A DNA stretch of 64,000 nt, taken from assembly GCA_032690845.1 (NCBI GenBank), contig CM064430.1, forward strand, positions 6,744,949-6,808,948, written 5' to 3'. This DNA is from Eleusine coracana subsp. coracana. Lineage: Eukaryota > Streptophyta > Magnoliopsida > Poales > Poaceae. Made by a program: the position numbers and the translations under genes. Shown in pieces: positions 10,708-22,388 of the stretch. Numbering within the stretch: the stretch's first letter is position 1; every line of letters starts with the position of its first letter. The notes beneath the pieces are model-generated. The model was not told the origin of the DNA, made no database searches, and was given only the letters and a program-made list of their open reading frames with translations.

Positions 10708-12142
10708 TGAAAGTGCCTAGAGGGAGGGTGAATAGGCAATTATCCCTGAAAATCACTTAATAATAAAAGTCAAATGTGCAGGGTCGGACTTGTCCGATGG
10801 TACGAGTTAGAAAAGTAGATCGGCCGATTAAAACTTTAAACTAGTGCGAGACAAGCTAGGATCTAGTAATTACAAGCTAGAGGAAGTTGTAGAAATAAGG
10901 GGAACAGCTAGCAAGCAACCTACATAAGTTAATTTAGGAAAAACGAGGCTAACCCCAGCTAGAAAGTTATGAGCAAAAGCAAGTAAATAACAAGTATGAA
11001 AAAGGAGATAAGGGAGACACAAGATTTGTTCACCGAAGTTCAGCTCCACAAAGAAGCTTACGTCTCTGTTGAGGGATCCACAAAGGACCGGGTTTCTTTC
11101 AACACTAACCTCTCCAAGTGACCACAAAGATCAAAGTTGGCTTTTCACTAACAGACTCCACGAAGGAGGGGTCAATACAAACTTCCCGAGACATCACCAT
11201 ACAAGTTGGGAGCTCTACGGGTACCTCTAACTGTCTAGGAGATGAATCACTAAGAGTAACAAACACAAACGTGATCGGCGATGAGGATGAACCAAGAGCT
11301 TAAGAGAATGGAAGCTTGAAGTCGATAGAGTTCTTGAATCTTCTCTCAATCCCTTCACAAATCAAGATTGGAAGTAAGGGAGGACAGATTTGGAGAGCAA
11401 AGTGAGCTTGAGAGTGTTTTTGAGTGGAATGAGTGACCAACCAGCCAAGGGACGAAGTGAGGGTCTATTTATAGCTCAAGAAGAAAAAGAGCTGTTTAGA
11501 TGGGTATTTCTCAGATCTCCATCGGACAAGTCCGATGGTCATCGGACATGTCCGATGGAACAAGTTGGCGCAGGTTCTGGAGTCCGAGGGACTTGCCCGA
11601 TGCCTTGTACAAATTGACCATCGGACAAGTCCGATGGCTAGGGTTTGGCACAGGTACTGTAGTCTGATAGGGAAGTCCGATGGGTTCGGACTTGCTGGTC
11701 ATCGGATAAGTCCGATGACCGTCGGACAAGTCCGACGACACAGAGTGGCAAAGGTTCTGCAGTACGATGGACTTGTTCGATGGGTCGGACAAGTCCGATG
11801 ATTTTGTCCTGGAAAAGTGTTTTGGCTGTGGAATTTTGGATTTTGCTCTTAGTTTATCATTGCTTCACACTTTCGTGTCCCTCTTAATAGTACGGCTTTT
11901 CCTATACTCAAAAATAAAGTAAAAACTCCATGAGCTTCATATTTGAGCATATTTTTTAGTATTATCTTGAAATTTCTTAGCCACTTTCTTTTCTTCTTTT
12001 CTTTGAGTAATTGAGCTTCTATGCATTTTGTCATCAATAATTGAACCATCTTCTACACACATGCTCATTGAAACATTAGTCAATTCTTAATTGTATTGGC
12101 GCCAATCACCAAAATAAAATTAGGGGCCTAGATGCACCTTCA
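10708..12142. mobile_element. Solo LTR, Sirevirus-like copia, with 5-bp target duplication GTGGG
   Basis: The element begins TGAAAGTGCC and ends GCACCTTCA, so its ends form a TGAA...TTCA inverted repeat. GTGGG precedes it (10703-10707) and follows it (12143-12147). No internal region is present, so it is a solo LTR of 1435 bp left by recombination between two LTRs. A TATA-like TATTTATAG lies near 11467. An array of palindromes of the type ATCGGACAAGTCCGAT fills 11519-11800. Arrays of short CG-rich palindromes are a known mark of Sirevirus LTRs in maize. Confidence 0.85.
11519..11800. repeat. Palindrome array inside the solo LTR
   Basis: At least five or six copies of an 18-20-bp palindrome are present, for example CCATCGGACAAGTCCGATGG at 11519-11538 and again at 11618-11637, with variants CATCGGACATGTCCGATG and CGTCGGACAAGTCCGACG. 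Spacers are irregular and the units are self-complementary. Confidence 0.85.
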
Positions 12143-13161
12143 GTGGGTTTGTCGGCACTTAATATAGCACAAATTATAGACGAAGCAGACCGTCGATGTA
12201 GATGTGGTAGCTCGTCGATAAGGCAGCGCAGATCGTCGTGGATCAGTCTCGAGCGGTCGCGCAGATGCGCTACCTAGAAACCTTATTACCATCCCTCGTG
12301 CGGGCTTCATGGCGGCAAAGGTACGGAGATTCTGCTCACCCTTTTCCTCGGTGCACGCCAAGTAATAGGGCCGACGAGATGGAAGCAGCTCAACACCACA
12401 GCACAACTCTCCAAGGGAAGGAAGAAGAAGAAGTGGAAGAGGTTTTTCTCTGGTCGTAGAAACCTGGACGTCTCCAGGGGCCTAATATAGGCATGGCTGC
12501 CCTCTAGCCATTTCATCTCTAATGTGCATACTAATTAGCAAGCTAGCATATTAACTCTAATTATGATAATTAACCACGTATTAATCCTCTTGATTAGTAT
12601 ATAACGGTTCAGATTTGATAGAGGATACTAGTGGTAAAAAGTCACTTATACTCACAGACACGTCACGCCACGATCGCGTGTTACAAGTCACAAGTCACGC
12701 GGAATAATACATGAAAAAGCACGTATACGCGCGTGCACGTGCGTGCGTGTGTACTCATAGCAATGTTCTCTTTCTCTCCTAAAGCTTTTTCTATTCAGCC
12801 ATGGATACGAGTCCTGCTATTTAAGTTGGTATGGACCACCATAGACTAGTAATGTGGTACTAAAACCAACAGCCACTTATTACTTTGGAATTTCTTCTGA
12901 ATGGACCATAGAAAATGGGCCAAATTACAACAGATTGATGGACAAAAGGTGCATCTGTATGTACCATCTACATGTGAATACCATCTTATTTCAACTCTGC
13001 TTTTCAATCTATATATATTAGTATGCTAGCCATATATTTTTTGATGTATTGATATATTATGTAGTTATTTTATTTTCTATATCATTTTCTTAGTATAATC
13101 TCATAAGACTAGACAAGTAATGATTAATACACTGGTTGATTCAATTTAGCATGTTAGTGTA
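12143..13161. other. No gene recognised; GC-rich remnant then AT-rich spacer
   Basis: 12160-12520 is GC-richer and resembles leader or LTR sequence of an older transposon into which the solo LTR inserted, but I cannot name it. 12520-13160 is AT-rich with no coding signal. Confidence 0.4.
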
Positions 13162-13389
13162 TTCCCTCTGTTTTTAAATTGTTATTGTCATTGATTTTTT
13201 GAGTTAATTTTGATTATTTGTCTTATTTAAAAAAATTAAGTAATATAATATATATTATCATAGTTTGTTTTATTATCAAAAGAAATTAAAGTATAATTTA
13301 AAATTTTACATATTTAAAATATTATTTTAAATAAGACAAATGATCAAAATTGACTAAAAAATCATGATACAATTTAAAAAAGGAGAGAG
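13162..13389. mobile_element. Stowaway-type MITE
   Basis: The 228-bp element starts TTCCCTCTGTTTTTAAATTG and ends CAATTTAAAAAAGGAGAGAG, with TA on each side (13160-13161, 13390-13391). The two halves are reverse complements for most of their length, so it can fold into a hairpin. Confidence 0.8.
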
Positions 13390-13580
13390 TATCAATTTAA
13401 ATGTTAGATAGCCCTTTTGTTGCTTTCTATAACAATCTTTACTTCACACTATACTCAAACAGATGTTACATTTGTTATTGATTACAAGTACAAGACACAA
13501 GAAATATTAATGTAATCCTACAATATGTTGTAGGGATGTCTTAGAGTGTAGCCTACGCGAATCTAGTTAAGTAAATGGTA

Positions 13581-13898
13581 CTCCCTCCGTGTCGTGTATG
13601 TAAGGATTCTATGAATCCCGAGGAGAAAATAGCGCTAAAAGTAAAAGACATTTTTATCCTTCATGAATGTTGTAGGGACCTGCAGCCACCTTACAATGAA
13701 GTTCGATTCTTGCCTTGGATGGCTTCAGTTGGCAACGGGGATGAGAAGAAGAAAAGGTGGACAAAAGATTCTTTATATTTTTTATTCAGCTACGGAGAGA
13801 TGGATGTTCCATGTGCGAGGTCCCTATATTCTGAGATGCTTAGAGTTTGACATAAACAACAAAGGGTTGAAATTCTTACATTACCGATACGGAGGAAG
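13581..13898. mobile_element. Stowaway-type MITE
   Basis: The 318-bp element starts CTCCCTCCGTGTCGTGTATG and ends CGATACGGAGGAAG, flanked by TA (13579-13580, 13899-13900). Short open frames inside are not conserved coding sequence. Confidence 0.8.
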
Positions 13899-14741
13899 TA
13901 AATAGCAGAATTCTGACGGGCTGTTAATGTTGCTGCTGCCCTGGCCGTGGTGAAGATGACCTTTTCATGTGAGTCGCGTGCTATATATATCATCTGCGAC
14001 TAGGAATTGTGTGCTCTTTTCCTCATGGTCATTTCTGCATAGAAAAATCAGTTACATTGTATCATAATGTACAATGCAAATCGATTTGTGGGCTTTAACA
14101 AAACAGATAAATTTCCATTATCTGCATCGATGTATCAGTTGATTTCCCAAACTGTTTAGGTACAGTAACTTTGTTAAAAAGCAGCCCTGGTTTGACATTC
14201 AAAAAAAACCCAGCCCTGGTGATGAATAATTTCCGATAGTTCGCATCAAACGATTTAAGTCTATGTATCGTCAGCTACTCTGCTAGCGCTTACGGTACCT
14301 ACTTTGAACCCAAAAAAAAACAAGAATTATAATCAAAATGGCCCTTTCAACTGCGAAATTGTATGGTGGCTGACCCTGAGCAGCAGCTAAAATAGGCACG
14401 ATTTGAGAGAGGAAAAGGAAAAAGCATCAAACTGCAAGCATTTCTGGGCTCACAAACAAAATACAGTACCGCAGATCACGAATGGATTGCATACGTCTCA
14501 TCTTTTGCAGTTTTCAAGTTGCGGCGAAAGGGGGAAGAATGGGTGCGACGGCCTGGCGAGGAAGCCAACGAATTGGGGGAGTTGGAGGAGACTTCACGAG
14601 GTCGGGACTTGGGAGAACGGGAGGGAAGCGCGACGCCGCTTCGGCTTTTGCGAGGAGAAGGGCAGTGCCAGGATTTCGCGTGGGCACCCCGCGGAGAGAG
14701 GCCAAAAGGCAAGGCGCGACGCGACGTGGTAGCCATGTCAG
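13899..14741. other. No gene recognised; GC-rich block at 14500-14740
   Basis: Overlapping frames of 60-100 codons on both strands at 14400-14745 arise from a GC-rich, purine-biased block. None has a recognisable domain or a convincing splice context. It might be an old gene fragment. Confidence 0.4.
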
Positions 14742-15072
14742 ATAGGAGTGTCTACAACGGTGAGGTAGCTGTAATTTACAACAAAGAGCATAATTTTATA
14801 TAGTCACCTTTAACACACTGCCTCAAAAAATGGGTTCGTTTTATTTTATTATTACTTCTTCTCCATCTGGGACGTCGTAATTTAGTGTGCTAGAGGCAAC
14901 AGAAGAAGAGGGATTCACAAAACATATGAGGTGTAGTCAAGCCCCGTCTCTATATAGCTTTTGACTTAGCAATATCCTAGCGTCGCTGCCAGAGTCATCT
15001 CTCGTCTCTCTCCTATTTTTCTATTATTTTTCTTTGACTACAGCTAGCTATACCTAACCATTGTGGAGACTC
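14742..15072. mobile_element. Tourist/Harbinger-like MITE (diverged ends)
   Basis: The left end GGAGTGTCTACAACGGTGAG and the reverse complement of the right end (GAGTCTCCACAATGGTTAG) match imperfectly, followed by a shared AGCTGT block. The right end abuts the TAA that flanks the next element. The left target duplication is unclear. Confidence 0.5.
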
Positions 15073-15075
15073 TAA

Positions 15076-15406
15076 GGGCATCCACACTCATTGCTTTTTA
15101 GGTAGCACTAGTGTCAGGAATTATAGTACCACGTTGTTCTGTTCGGTTCTGTTGACAGTTGAAGATAGCGTCACCAGCAACGACTGTATATTGGTAAGTC
15201 AAACACCAGATAACGCTCTCTTTGATGCTAGAAAATGCGTTTTGTGGGCCATGTGCGTTTGGGGAAGGAAGGAAAGAAAGTAAAAAATAAGTAAAATATA
15301 GGATCCACGATTGTGTTGGGCAGTGCAGCAAAAGATGGACTTGCGCTTTGCTTGACTACCGTCTATGATGTTTGTTACCGCTATAAAAATACCAGTGTGG
15401 ACGCCC
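15076..15406. mobile_element. Tourist-like MITE with TAA target duplications
   Basis: The ends are GGGCATCCACACT and AGTGTGGACGCCC, a 13-bp inverted repeat with one mismatch. TAA flanks the element at 15073-15075 and 15407-15409, as expected for PIF/Harbinger-mobilised MITEs. There is no coding capacity. Confidence 0.8.
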
Positions 15407-15409
15407 TAA

Positions 15410-16030
15410 GACTGTCTCCAACGGTGAGGAGACCCAAAACTCAGATTAGGTCTTTGCGTGAGGTTGGATGGTGACCGAAAAAACAGCCGTCTCCAATGGG
15501 AGACCCTTTCTCCTCCTCTCACAACCTCCAGCCTCCTTCTGTCGTCGCGGCCGACTCCCGCTTCACGCCGCCAAGGCCGCCTCCTCCGGTCGCCGCAACC
15601 ACATCCTCCCGCCCCCGCCTCCTCCCATTGTCGCCCCGCGTCCCTCGCCGTTGCGGCGGCCTTCTCTGCCACCGTCGCGGGCTCCTCCTGCCCCGGTCGG
15701 CTCCTCCTCCGCTACCGCGGGCTCCTCCTGCCACAGCTGCCTCCCCTGCTGCCTCCCTCCGCATCTTGCCACCCCGGACATCACCCCCGCCGCCACCTGC
15801 TGCCCCAGACGTCATCCCCACCGCCGCCCCGTCTCCTCCCGCCCCACGCACCTCGCGTGCTTGCGCCCTCCCACGCGTTTGGGTCGCGAGCAACCTGCTC
15901 CATTTTTGTGTCGTGAGCAAGGTGCAGACCAAAATCGGTCTTTCGAATGGGTCCCATTGGAGACGTGATTTTTCTATTTTTGATCCATTTTGGGTTTTGG
16001 ATCACCGGATGGGTGCCGTTGGAGATAGCC
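15410..16030. mobile_element. Harbinger-like non-autonomous element sharing a TAA with its neighbour
   Basis: The ends GACTGTCTCCAACGG and CCGTTGGAGATAGCC are a 15-bp inverted repeat with two mismatches. TAA flanks it at 15407-15409 and 16031-16033, and the left TAA is also the right TAA of the preceding MITE. The interior (15490-15900) is extremely GC-rich with overlapping proline-, alanine- and serine-rich frames on both strands. I read these as composition artefacts, though a captured gene fragment is possible. Confidence 0.75.
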
Positions 16031-16384
16031 TAAGGGCTTCAATAAATGTCTCGCAACTTTTGTCCTACCCTCTTGGAAGCGTCTGTCCAAGAGTTCTTGC
16101 TCAGTCTCCTCCAATGCAGCAGGCCAGTAGCATGTCGTTCTTTGAAATTGAGATCAAGTAACGAGTGAACATTATTGTCCAAACACAGCAGTATGCTATG
16201 AACTTCACTCCCTCAAAGCTCAATAGATAGTGGGATGGTGTAAATAGAGGTCCTATGCCTCAGATGAGGAAGGACAAAGGCGTGCTTCCTCGCTTGTTTG
16301 TTTACAGTTGTCTGATTCGGTCGTCGACCCCTTGCTCACGCCTAGATGGTGGCACCAAGCTAACGACTCCACTCCTTAGATTGT
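16031..16384. other. 3' flank of copy B
   Basis: This AT-mixed stretch between the last MITE and the stop codon of copy B probably contains its 3' UTR. No other feature was recognised. Confidence 0.4.
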
Positions 16385-17677
16385 CTACTTCCAATCCAGA
16401 CCAGATACACGCACACTGGGCTTACGCACTCTTTCACCCACGCGCGGCTTCTGTGCTTTACTTGCTTCAGGCGCCGCTGTTGTAGACGCCAGAACAGAGC
16501 TGCTTCTGCTCACATCACTTTCCTCGGAAGTCTCCAAGTCCAGAACATGGTGGTCCTCTAATAATTGTCTCAGAGCAGCTTCTGTCCTCTGGGCTACTTC
16601 AGACTTTCTTCGGAGAGTCTCTTCAAGAGTTCTCGCTCTCTTCAAAGCAGCAGCATGTTTTGCTTTTTCACTGCCCAGTTGTCTGAAAGTGAGATCATGT
16701 AACAAGTGAACTGTTGTTCTTTCAAGAAAACTCAAAAGAGAATCTGTGTTGGAGAACTCACTCTCTTAGCCTCAGATTCTCTGTCTCCGTATCTTGCTTT
16801 CGACCAATGTAGGCGTCAAGTCTCTCAAATATTCTTGCAGTCCTCTGAGCTAAGCATTTGGCCAGATGATCAACTTGATACTCTAGACCTGCAAAATTGG
16901 AAACATTGTGTTCATGATAAAATACAAAATAGTGAAGGATGTAAAGAACAATCAGATATCATACATGTTTTCTCTTTCTCAAGCATATCGATATCATACA
17001 GGAGTGTTTCATGTTCTTTGCTTTTCACTAAAATATCTGACTTGAGCTCCTGGTACTCCAAGAACAGTAGCCTCCGAGCATCAGTATCTGACTCCAGAGC
17101 CAGGTAGTCCTGGACTAGTTGCCTCTGAGCAGCTTCTGCCTTTTGTGCTACCTCAGATTGTGTTTGAAGTCTCTCAGACTGTGTCTGGAGCTTCTCTTCA
17201 AGACCTCTTATCCTCTCCACATAAGCAGCCTTATTTGCTTTTTCGTTGTCCAATTCTCTGAAATTTGACATTGAAATAAGCAAATACCAAGGATATCGCG
17301 GCTCTTAAAAAGCTTATCAAAAGAATGTATGAGACAACTCACTTTCTTAGACTGGCATTCGTTATCCCTAGGGCATGGCTTCGCCCTCTGTAGTCCTGAA
17401 TCATCTCCAACATTCTTGCTGTACTCTGGGCTGCCTCAGAATCTCTTTCAAACCTCTCTTCTTCAAAAATCCTTGTTCTCTCAAAAGCAGCCGCCTTCTC
17501 TACTTTTTCAATTTCGAGTTCTCTGAAAATGAGATCTAATGACAAGTAAACTTCTGTTCTTAGAGAAATATTAGAGAGGAAAATTGAGAAAACTTACTCT
17601 CTTAGTCTGGCATTCTCTGCCTCCAAGGCTTGGCTTCGACCCATGTAAACTTCAATCCGCTCCAGTGTTGCAGTATT
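16385..17677 (-). repeat. Threefold repeated coiled-coil module within copy B
   Basis: Each module has a segment like YMGRSQALEAENARLRE followed by one like EKVEKAAAFERTRIFEE. Module one is exon six plus the start of exon seven. Module two is the end of exon seven plus exon eight. Module three is exon nine plus exon ten. Within every module an intron interrupts the same Glu or Lys codon in phase 2 (GA|A, AA|A, GA|A). This points to duplication of a genomic unit that contained the intron. Confidence 0.85.
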
Positions 17678-20197
17678 CTGATACACAAGTTCCATAGTTA
17701 GGTATAGCTTCCAGTCATAATTACTAAACTAAAACGCCTCCTTGGCTTCATCAATCACCTCAAGCTCTACCGCATGTGTCTCGTTTTCTGAAGCAACAGG
17801 AGATAGTGTAGCTCTTTTTTCCATAGCAATCTCAACCCCTGAAGAAACGGTAAATTCAGCAGCCGCCCTTGTCCTGTTCTCTTTCTCAACAGTGACTATC
17901 AGCAAGTCCACCTCTTCGGCGGGTGTACTCCTGCATAGAACGATAATATGTCAACATGCAAAAGGTTTATAGAAACAATAGAAGAAAAGGGAAGCATTTT
18001 CTGCACACCTTTCTTGTGGCGTTACTTGATTGGTAACCAAGTTGTGGACCTTGCATTCGAAGTCGTCAAACTGAATGGCCAATTCGAAAATGTAAGAGTG
18101 AATCTATTTATGAAATGGAAATAGATGGAGTAGCATGGCTAAAGGCAGCAGAGATTTTTCTCCTCTACTTACCTCAGCCCTGCGCCCCTGGATTGCTCCT
18201 TGGAGCTGTCCTGCACTTTGCCCTCTCTCAGCTAATTGTGCGCACTCCTTTTGTGCATCTCCCTGCTCGTTTCCCCTGTCATCTGAAAGTGCCGATGGTG
18301 CAGGTCTAGCTCCTGCAGCAACTGCACTATGTGGGCTAGAAGCAATGGGTTTTGTTGCATATGCAGTAGATTCCATTTGAAGCATTTCAGCTGCCTCTCT
18401 TTCAGTTTCTATGTTCATTGGCTCACCCAGGATATATGCATCAGTTTTCTTGGCTGAAGAATCTCCCTCATGGACTGGGTGTGAAGGTGAAGGCAGAGAC
18501 ACCCAAGCTGGATGTGGCAATAGGATTTCCTCAACCTTGCGCCTCTTTGCAGGAAATATCATTAACCTTATGCCTATCAGGCTATGATCAGCTCTGTTGT
18601 TCAAAGCAACAAAAAAGATTGTGCTATGAAAATAATTGATACATGAAAGCGTAATTGGAAACTGATGCAACCATAAATAAAGGAACTTCTAAGTTAAGTA
18701 GTACTATATATTTTAGTAAGCACAAAGTGCTAGAGGATCAATTACTGCTGCAACCTGATGATATAAACTGAAAAAAAAAACTGACACCAGTGTATCATAT
18801 TTGTGTGCTGATAAGTCACAAAAGATCTATCTATCTGAAGGTTGAAAAGGACAGCGGAGCAGACATGCTAATGTTATATGAATTGAGAAGGGCAATGGTT
18901 GCTTGCAAAGTTTTTTTAGGAGAAACGGGATGACATACTATGAATTCATTGAAGAGAAGGACAAACACAAAAATCAATACTAGTACACAAAAAAATTATT
19001 CGAGCTACTTTAGCTGCTACTGCAAAATCCTCACTCACTTGCGAAGTCAAGAAAAAGAGAAGGGCAAATAAAGCGCATCAACATGTAAACAATTGCATTG
19101 CTACCACCTGGATAAGGTTCAGATCCACTCTAAATAGTGAGGGAAAAAAACAAGACCTGAGCTTCTCAAGTGGAGCACAGCCCAAATCGATGGTGCATGT
19201 AGGGCAGCATTTGATATCCTCATCCTCTAACTTCTGAAGTATGCATTTCCTACAGACTGATCAAAACATACCATAAGATAAAAAAAAATTGAACTATGAA
19301 GCAATGTAATATCAGTTTGTTTACATATTACATCTACATGTAAGACCTCTAAAAAATAAATGTAAATGTCAAGACAATATGACAATGCGAAATATCCATG
19401 AGGCTTTATATAACTGTGAGCAACATAAGAAGGCCCAACAGGAAAGTGATAGATGAAACGAGTGTAAATGATGCTTATCACAAGTCCTGCCCATACCTTT
19501 GCCCAACAAATTAAAGAAAGTGACTCGTAAAAACGTGGTAAAATATATGCACGCAAATTATCTGCATTACTCATCGCACTCGATCCTAACTTAGATCAGC
19601 ACCAGCAGCCAGTTGGCCCATCATTCAAATAAAATTTCTGTAAACTAGCGAACTGGAGCTATTTCCACATAAATGAGTTTATTTCTGTAAGCATGCAGAG
19701 GCACAAATGCACATGGAGATCACATAATCAGCACCTAGGCACTTCTCCAAGATACCAGGTGCTCATAAGGAAAACGAATCGTGAGCTAATCGAGAGTAAT
19801 TTTGTTTGTATTAGCAAAAAAAAAACATTATCGAAGGGGAAAAAATCAGGAACAAATTGAGAGGGCGTGCCCATTTCAGGCATCACGAAACACCAGCACA
19901 CGGCAGTCCGCGCGATCCGCCATGAACTCGAAGCGGGAACGGAGGGAGGGGCTCACAGGAGTGGAGGCACTCGGAGACGGTGGTGGCGTCGCGGAGGATT
20001 CCGCCGCAGAGGCCGCAGGTGATGCACGGCGCGACGCGCGAGCGGCGCACCATCGTCACCTCGCCTCCGTCCAGGGATTCGCCAGAATCCGCCGAGGCGG
20101 CGGGACGGGGCGGCTCGGAATGCGCCGCGGCGGCGCTGGGGCGCATCATCGGCGGCGCCGGCGGCCGGGATTTTGCTTTCCTCTTCGCCCGCGCCAT
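16385..20197 (-). CDS. DRIP-like RING E3 ligase with repeated coiled-coil modules, copy B (657 aa)
   Basis: Ten exons on the - strand join in one frame: 20197-19957, 19256-19157, 18593-18173, 18070-18009, 17930-17759, 17677-17598, 17522-17343, 17257-16965, 16888-16762 and 16682-16385 (1974 nt with stop). The ATG at 20197 starts MARAKRKAKS; an upstream in-frame Met is less likely because copy A starts at the same place. Residues 61-101 form a C3HC4 RING (Cys61, Cys64, Cys77, His79, Cys82, Cys85, Cys98, Cys101), split by an intron after CLHS as in DRIP proteins. A basic signal FPAKRRKVEE follows at about 127-136. Residues 333-600 are coiled coil built from three repeats. DRIP proteins act as nuclear E3 ligases on DREB2A, but the usual DRIP C-terminal domain is not seen here, so target and role are open. 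Exon five could also read through to a TAG at 17729-17731. Confidence 0.85.
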
Positions 20198-21243
20198 GGT
20201 GGGGAACTGGGGTTCTGCTCTGTGCTTCTCTCTATGTTTCGAAGTAGCCACTCGAGTGGGCAAGTTTGCTCTACGAAAATTCGGTGATTCTTACCATATT
20301 TTTTATAAATATATATATATGTTTGAATCAAGAGACCTATAATTTCGTATTACTCCCGGGGTAGTTGATTTTCTATCCAAGATTTATATTCAATCGAATC
20401 GATTTGGTAACTACCATCACTGGGACTAAAAAATAATAACATTTTCTTTCGGCTAACTGAGCCTTGAATGAAGCCCACTACTGAACAGGCCCATGCGTAC
20501 AAAGAGCCCATAGAAGAACCTCTGCTTCACCACGGGCACCCCGACCGGCAGGCAGTTGCGCCGACGGCGAGCGCGCGAACACCACCAACAGTGGAGTCGC
20601 CCCGGTTCACGGCGGCGGCGGCGCCACTTTCGCCGCGGCGGGACCCTCCACCCTTCTCCACGACATGATGCCGTCCATTCTTCGCCGGAAAAGGCTGCTG
20701 CCATGTGCTCAGGGTACCGTACTCACTCTCCAATTTTGTCTCGGTCGTTGTCGCAAGACGCTGCTAGGGTTTGCCTACGTGCGCCTCTGCTCGAGGCGCG
20801 CGACTTCTGTTGACGAGAATACCAGTCACAGATTAAGATCGGCTTTTTTAGATGTCGCGCTGATTGGCTTGGATTGGGATTTTTTGCTTTGGTTGCTTGT
20901 GACTCCGGTATGGTTTTCTACTTTGCTTTGATGGGCCCAAATTAACTATCGAGCGTGGAGCCGTTGAGGGGATTGATGTTTGTTTGACGCGTTGTAGATT
21001 ACACGCCCGGAATGTGACTAGGACCTGACTGTTGCAGACACTTAATTTGAGTTACTATATAAGAACTCAGCAATTATTGTATGAGCAGTGTTTTAGGTAG
21101 AGTTGCTGAAGGTAAGGGTGCAAAAAGTCTGTAATCGGGACCGAAATAGCGTGAACCTGCAACTTTGGTAGAACATGCCATGTGCTTTCCTTATGCTCAA
21201 TTGAAGTGAAAGTGTGAACTCGGCCAAATATGGTAGAACATGC
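20198..21243. other. 5' flank of copy B; GC-rich block, no gene recognised
   Basis: 20198-20340 is presumably the leader and promoter of copy B. 20460-20820 is GC-rich with short frames on both strands and one possible donor near 20715, which could be the first exon of an unrecognised or non-coding transcript. Nothing identifiable is encoded. Confidence 0.35.
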
Positions 21244-21815
21244 CACAATCGTTGTTGGACTGCTGACCGCTTAGCCAAGAGAAACATGCCACACCCTGCT
21301 AAATGTGTGCTGTGTGATCAAGAGGAGGAAGATATTCAACACATTCTTATCGGTTGTGTCTTCTCTAGGCAGATTTGGTTCAGTCTATTAAATAAGGTTG
21401 GCCTCTCCCTGCTAGCACCGCAGTTTGAGGATACCTCCTTTGAAGATTGGTGGATCAAGACCGACAGGCTAGCCCCATCGCTATTCAAAAAGGGACTAAA
21501 CTCACTAGTAACCTTGGGGGCTTGGATGATCTGGAAGCAACGTAATGATGCAATCTTCAATAGAGCCTCACCGAATGTTACCACAACCTTGGCACTCATC
21601 GAAGAGGAGGAAGGGCTATGGTGTTTAGCTGGTGCTCGGGAGCTTTCACGCCTTCCAGCAGCATCGGCATCAGTAGGGACCTAGTGTTGTCACTGGGGTC
21701 TTGGTCGCTCACAATTGTTTAAGTGGCGCGAATGTAACTAAAAACTAGGGTGGGTGGGTGTTGTACTTTACAACTCTCTCTTCTTAATGAAATGATACGC
21801 AGCTCTCCTGCGTTG
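21244..21815 (+). mobile_element. 5'-truncated LINE: zf-RVT C-terminus and 3' end
   Basis: An open frame to the TAG at 21682-21684 encodes HNRCWTADRLAKR, then a CVLC...H...GC zinc-finger pattern and WMIWKQRNDAIFN. These are hallmarks of the C-terminal zf-RVT region of plant L1-type LINE reverse transcriptase proteins. The 3' sequence ends TTAATGAAATGATACGCAGC, a common LINE terminus. The rest of the polyprotein is absent, as is usual after incomplete reverse transcription. No flanking duplication was found. Confidence 0.8.
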
Positions 21816-22355
21816 ATTATTTTGTAAATTACCGTACCAGATCACCATAACTATTACTGCCCGCAACCATGGTGACACAGTTTGTGTAAGGCCATAATGA
21901 CTTGTGAATCTTGAGGAACATCTAGGATCAGAGTTTGCCAGAGCTGTCTGTACCGGACAAAGCCATCAGTGCATATACACATGATGCAGGGGTCCAGTGT
22001 TTGTAATGCCGCTGTTGAATCTTTAGGAGAGCATTATGATAGAGTTGAAAATTCCTTGTTTTCAGATTAAATGCAAGAGAAGTAACATGAAGAGCTCCCA
22101 TTATATTAAAGGATAGTGTTTTGTCACTTCTTATCTGATCCATGTGATTGTGCATCTTATTGCAGTTCTTTAGTAGTTCCATATGGCTTTAGCTATCTAA
22201 TCCCAATCCGTGCCACTTACTTTGATATGTAATAATCTTATATATTTTACCTTAGGACCTGCTCATGAAAATAGGGTGAGCCAGTGCAGAAATTAGAAGA
22301 ACTAGAATAACAGATGCATAAAGTGCCTAGTGGTTGTTCAATGAGCAGAACAATT

Positions 22356-22388
<33 letters not shown>

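Noticed and set aside
11519..11800. CRISPR-like spaced palindromic repeats
   Set aside because: This is plant nuclear DNA, the units lie inside a solo LTR with target duplications, and spacing is irregular.
14403..14803. Possible small genes in a GC-rich block
   Set aside because: Frames overlap on both strands with no domain, repeat or splice support.
17729..17758. TAG at 17729-17731 as the true end of copy B
   Set aside because: A GAG|GTGATT donor before it joins in frame to the next exon, and the following exons keep the frame to the end; kept only as an alternative isoform.
19883..20263. Upstream Met of copy B (MPTRVATSK)
   Set aside because: Copy A starts at the position matching MARAKRK and has an exon one of identical length from that ATG.
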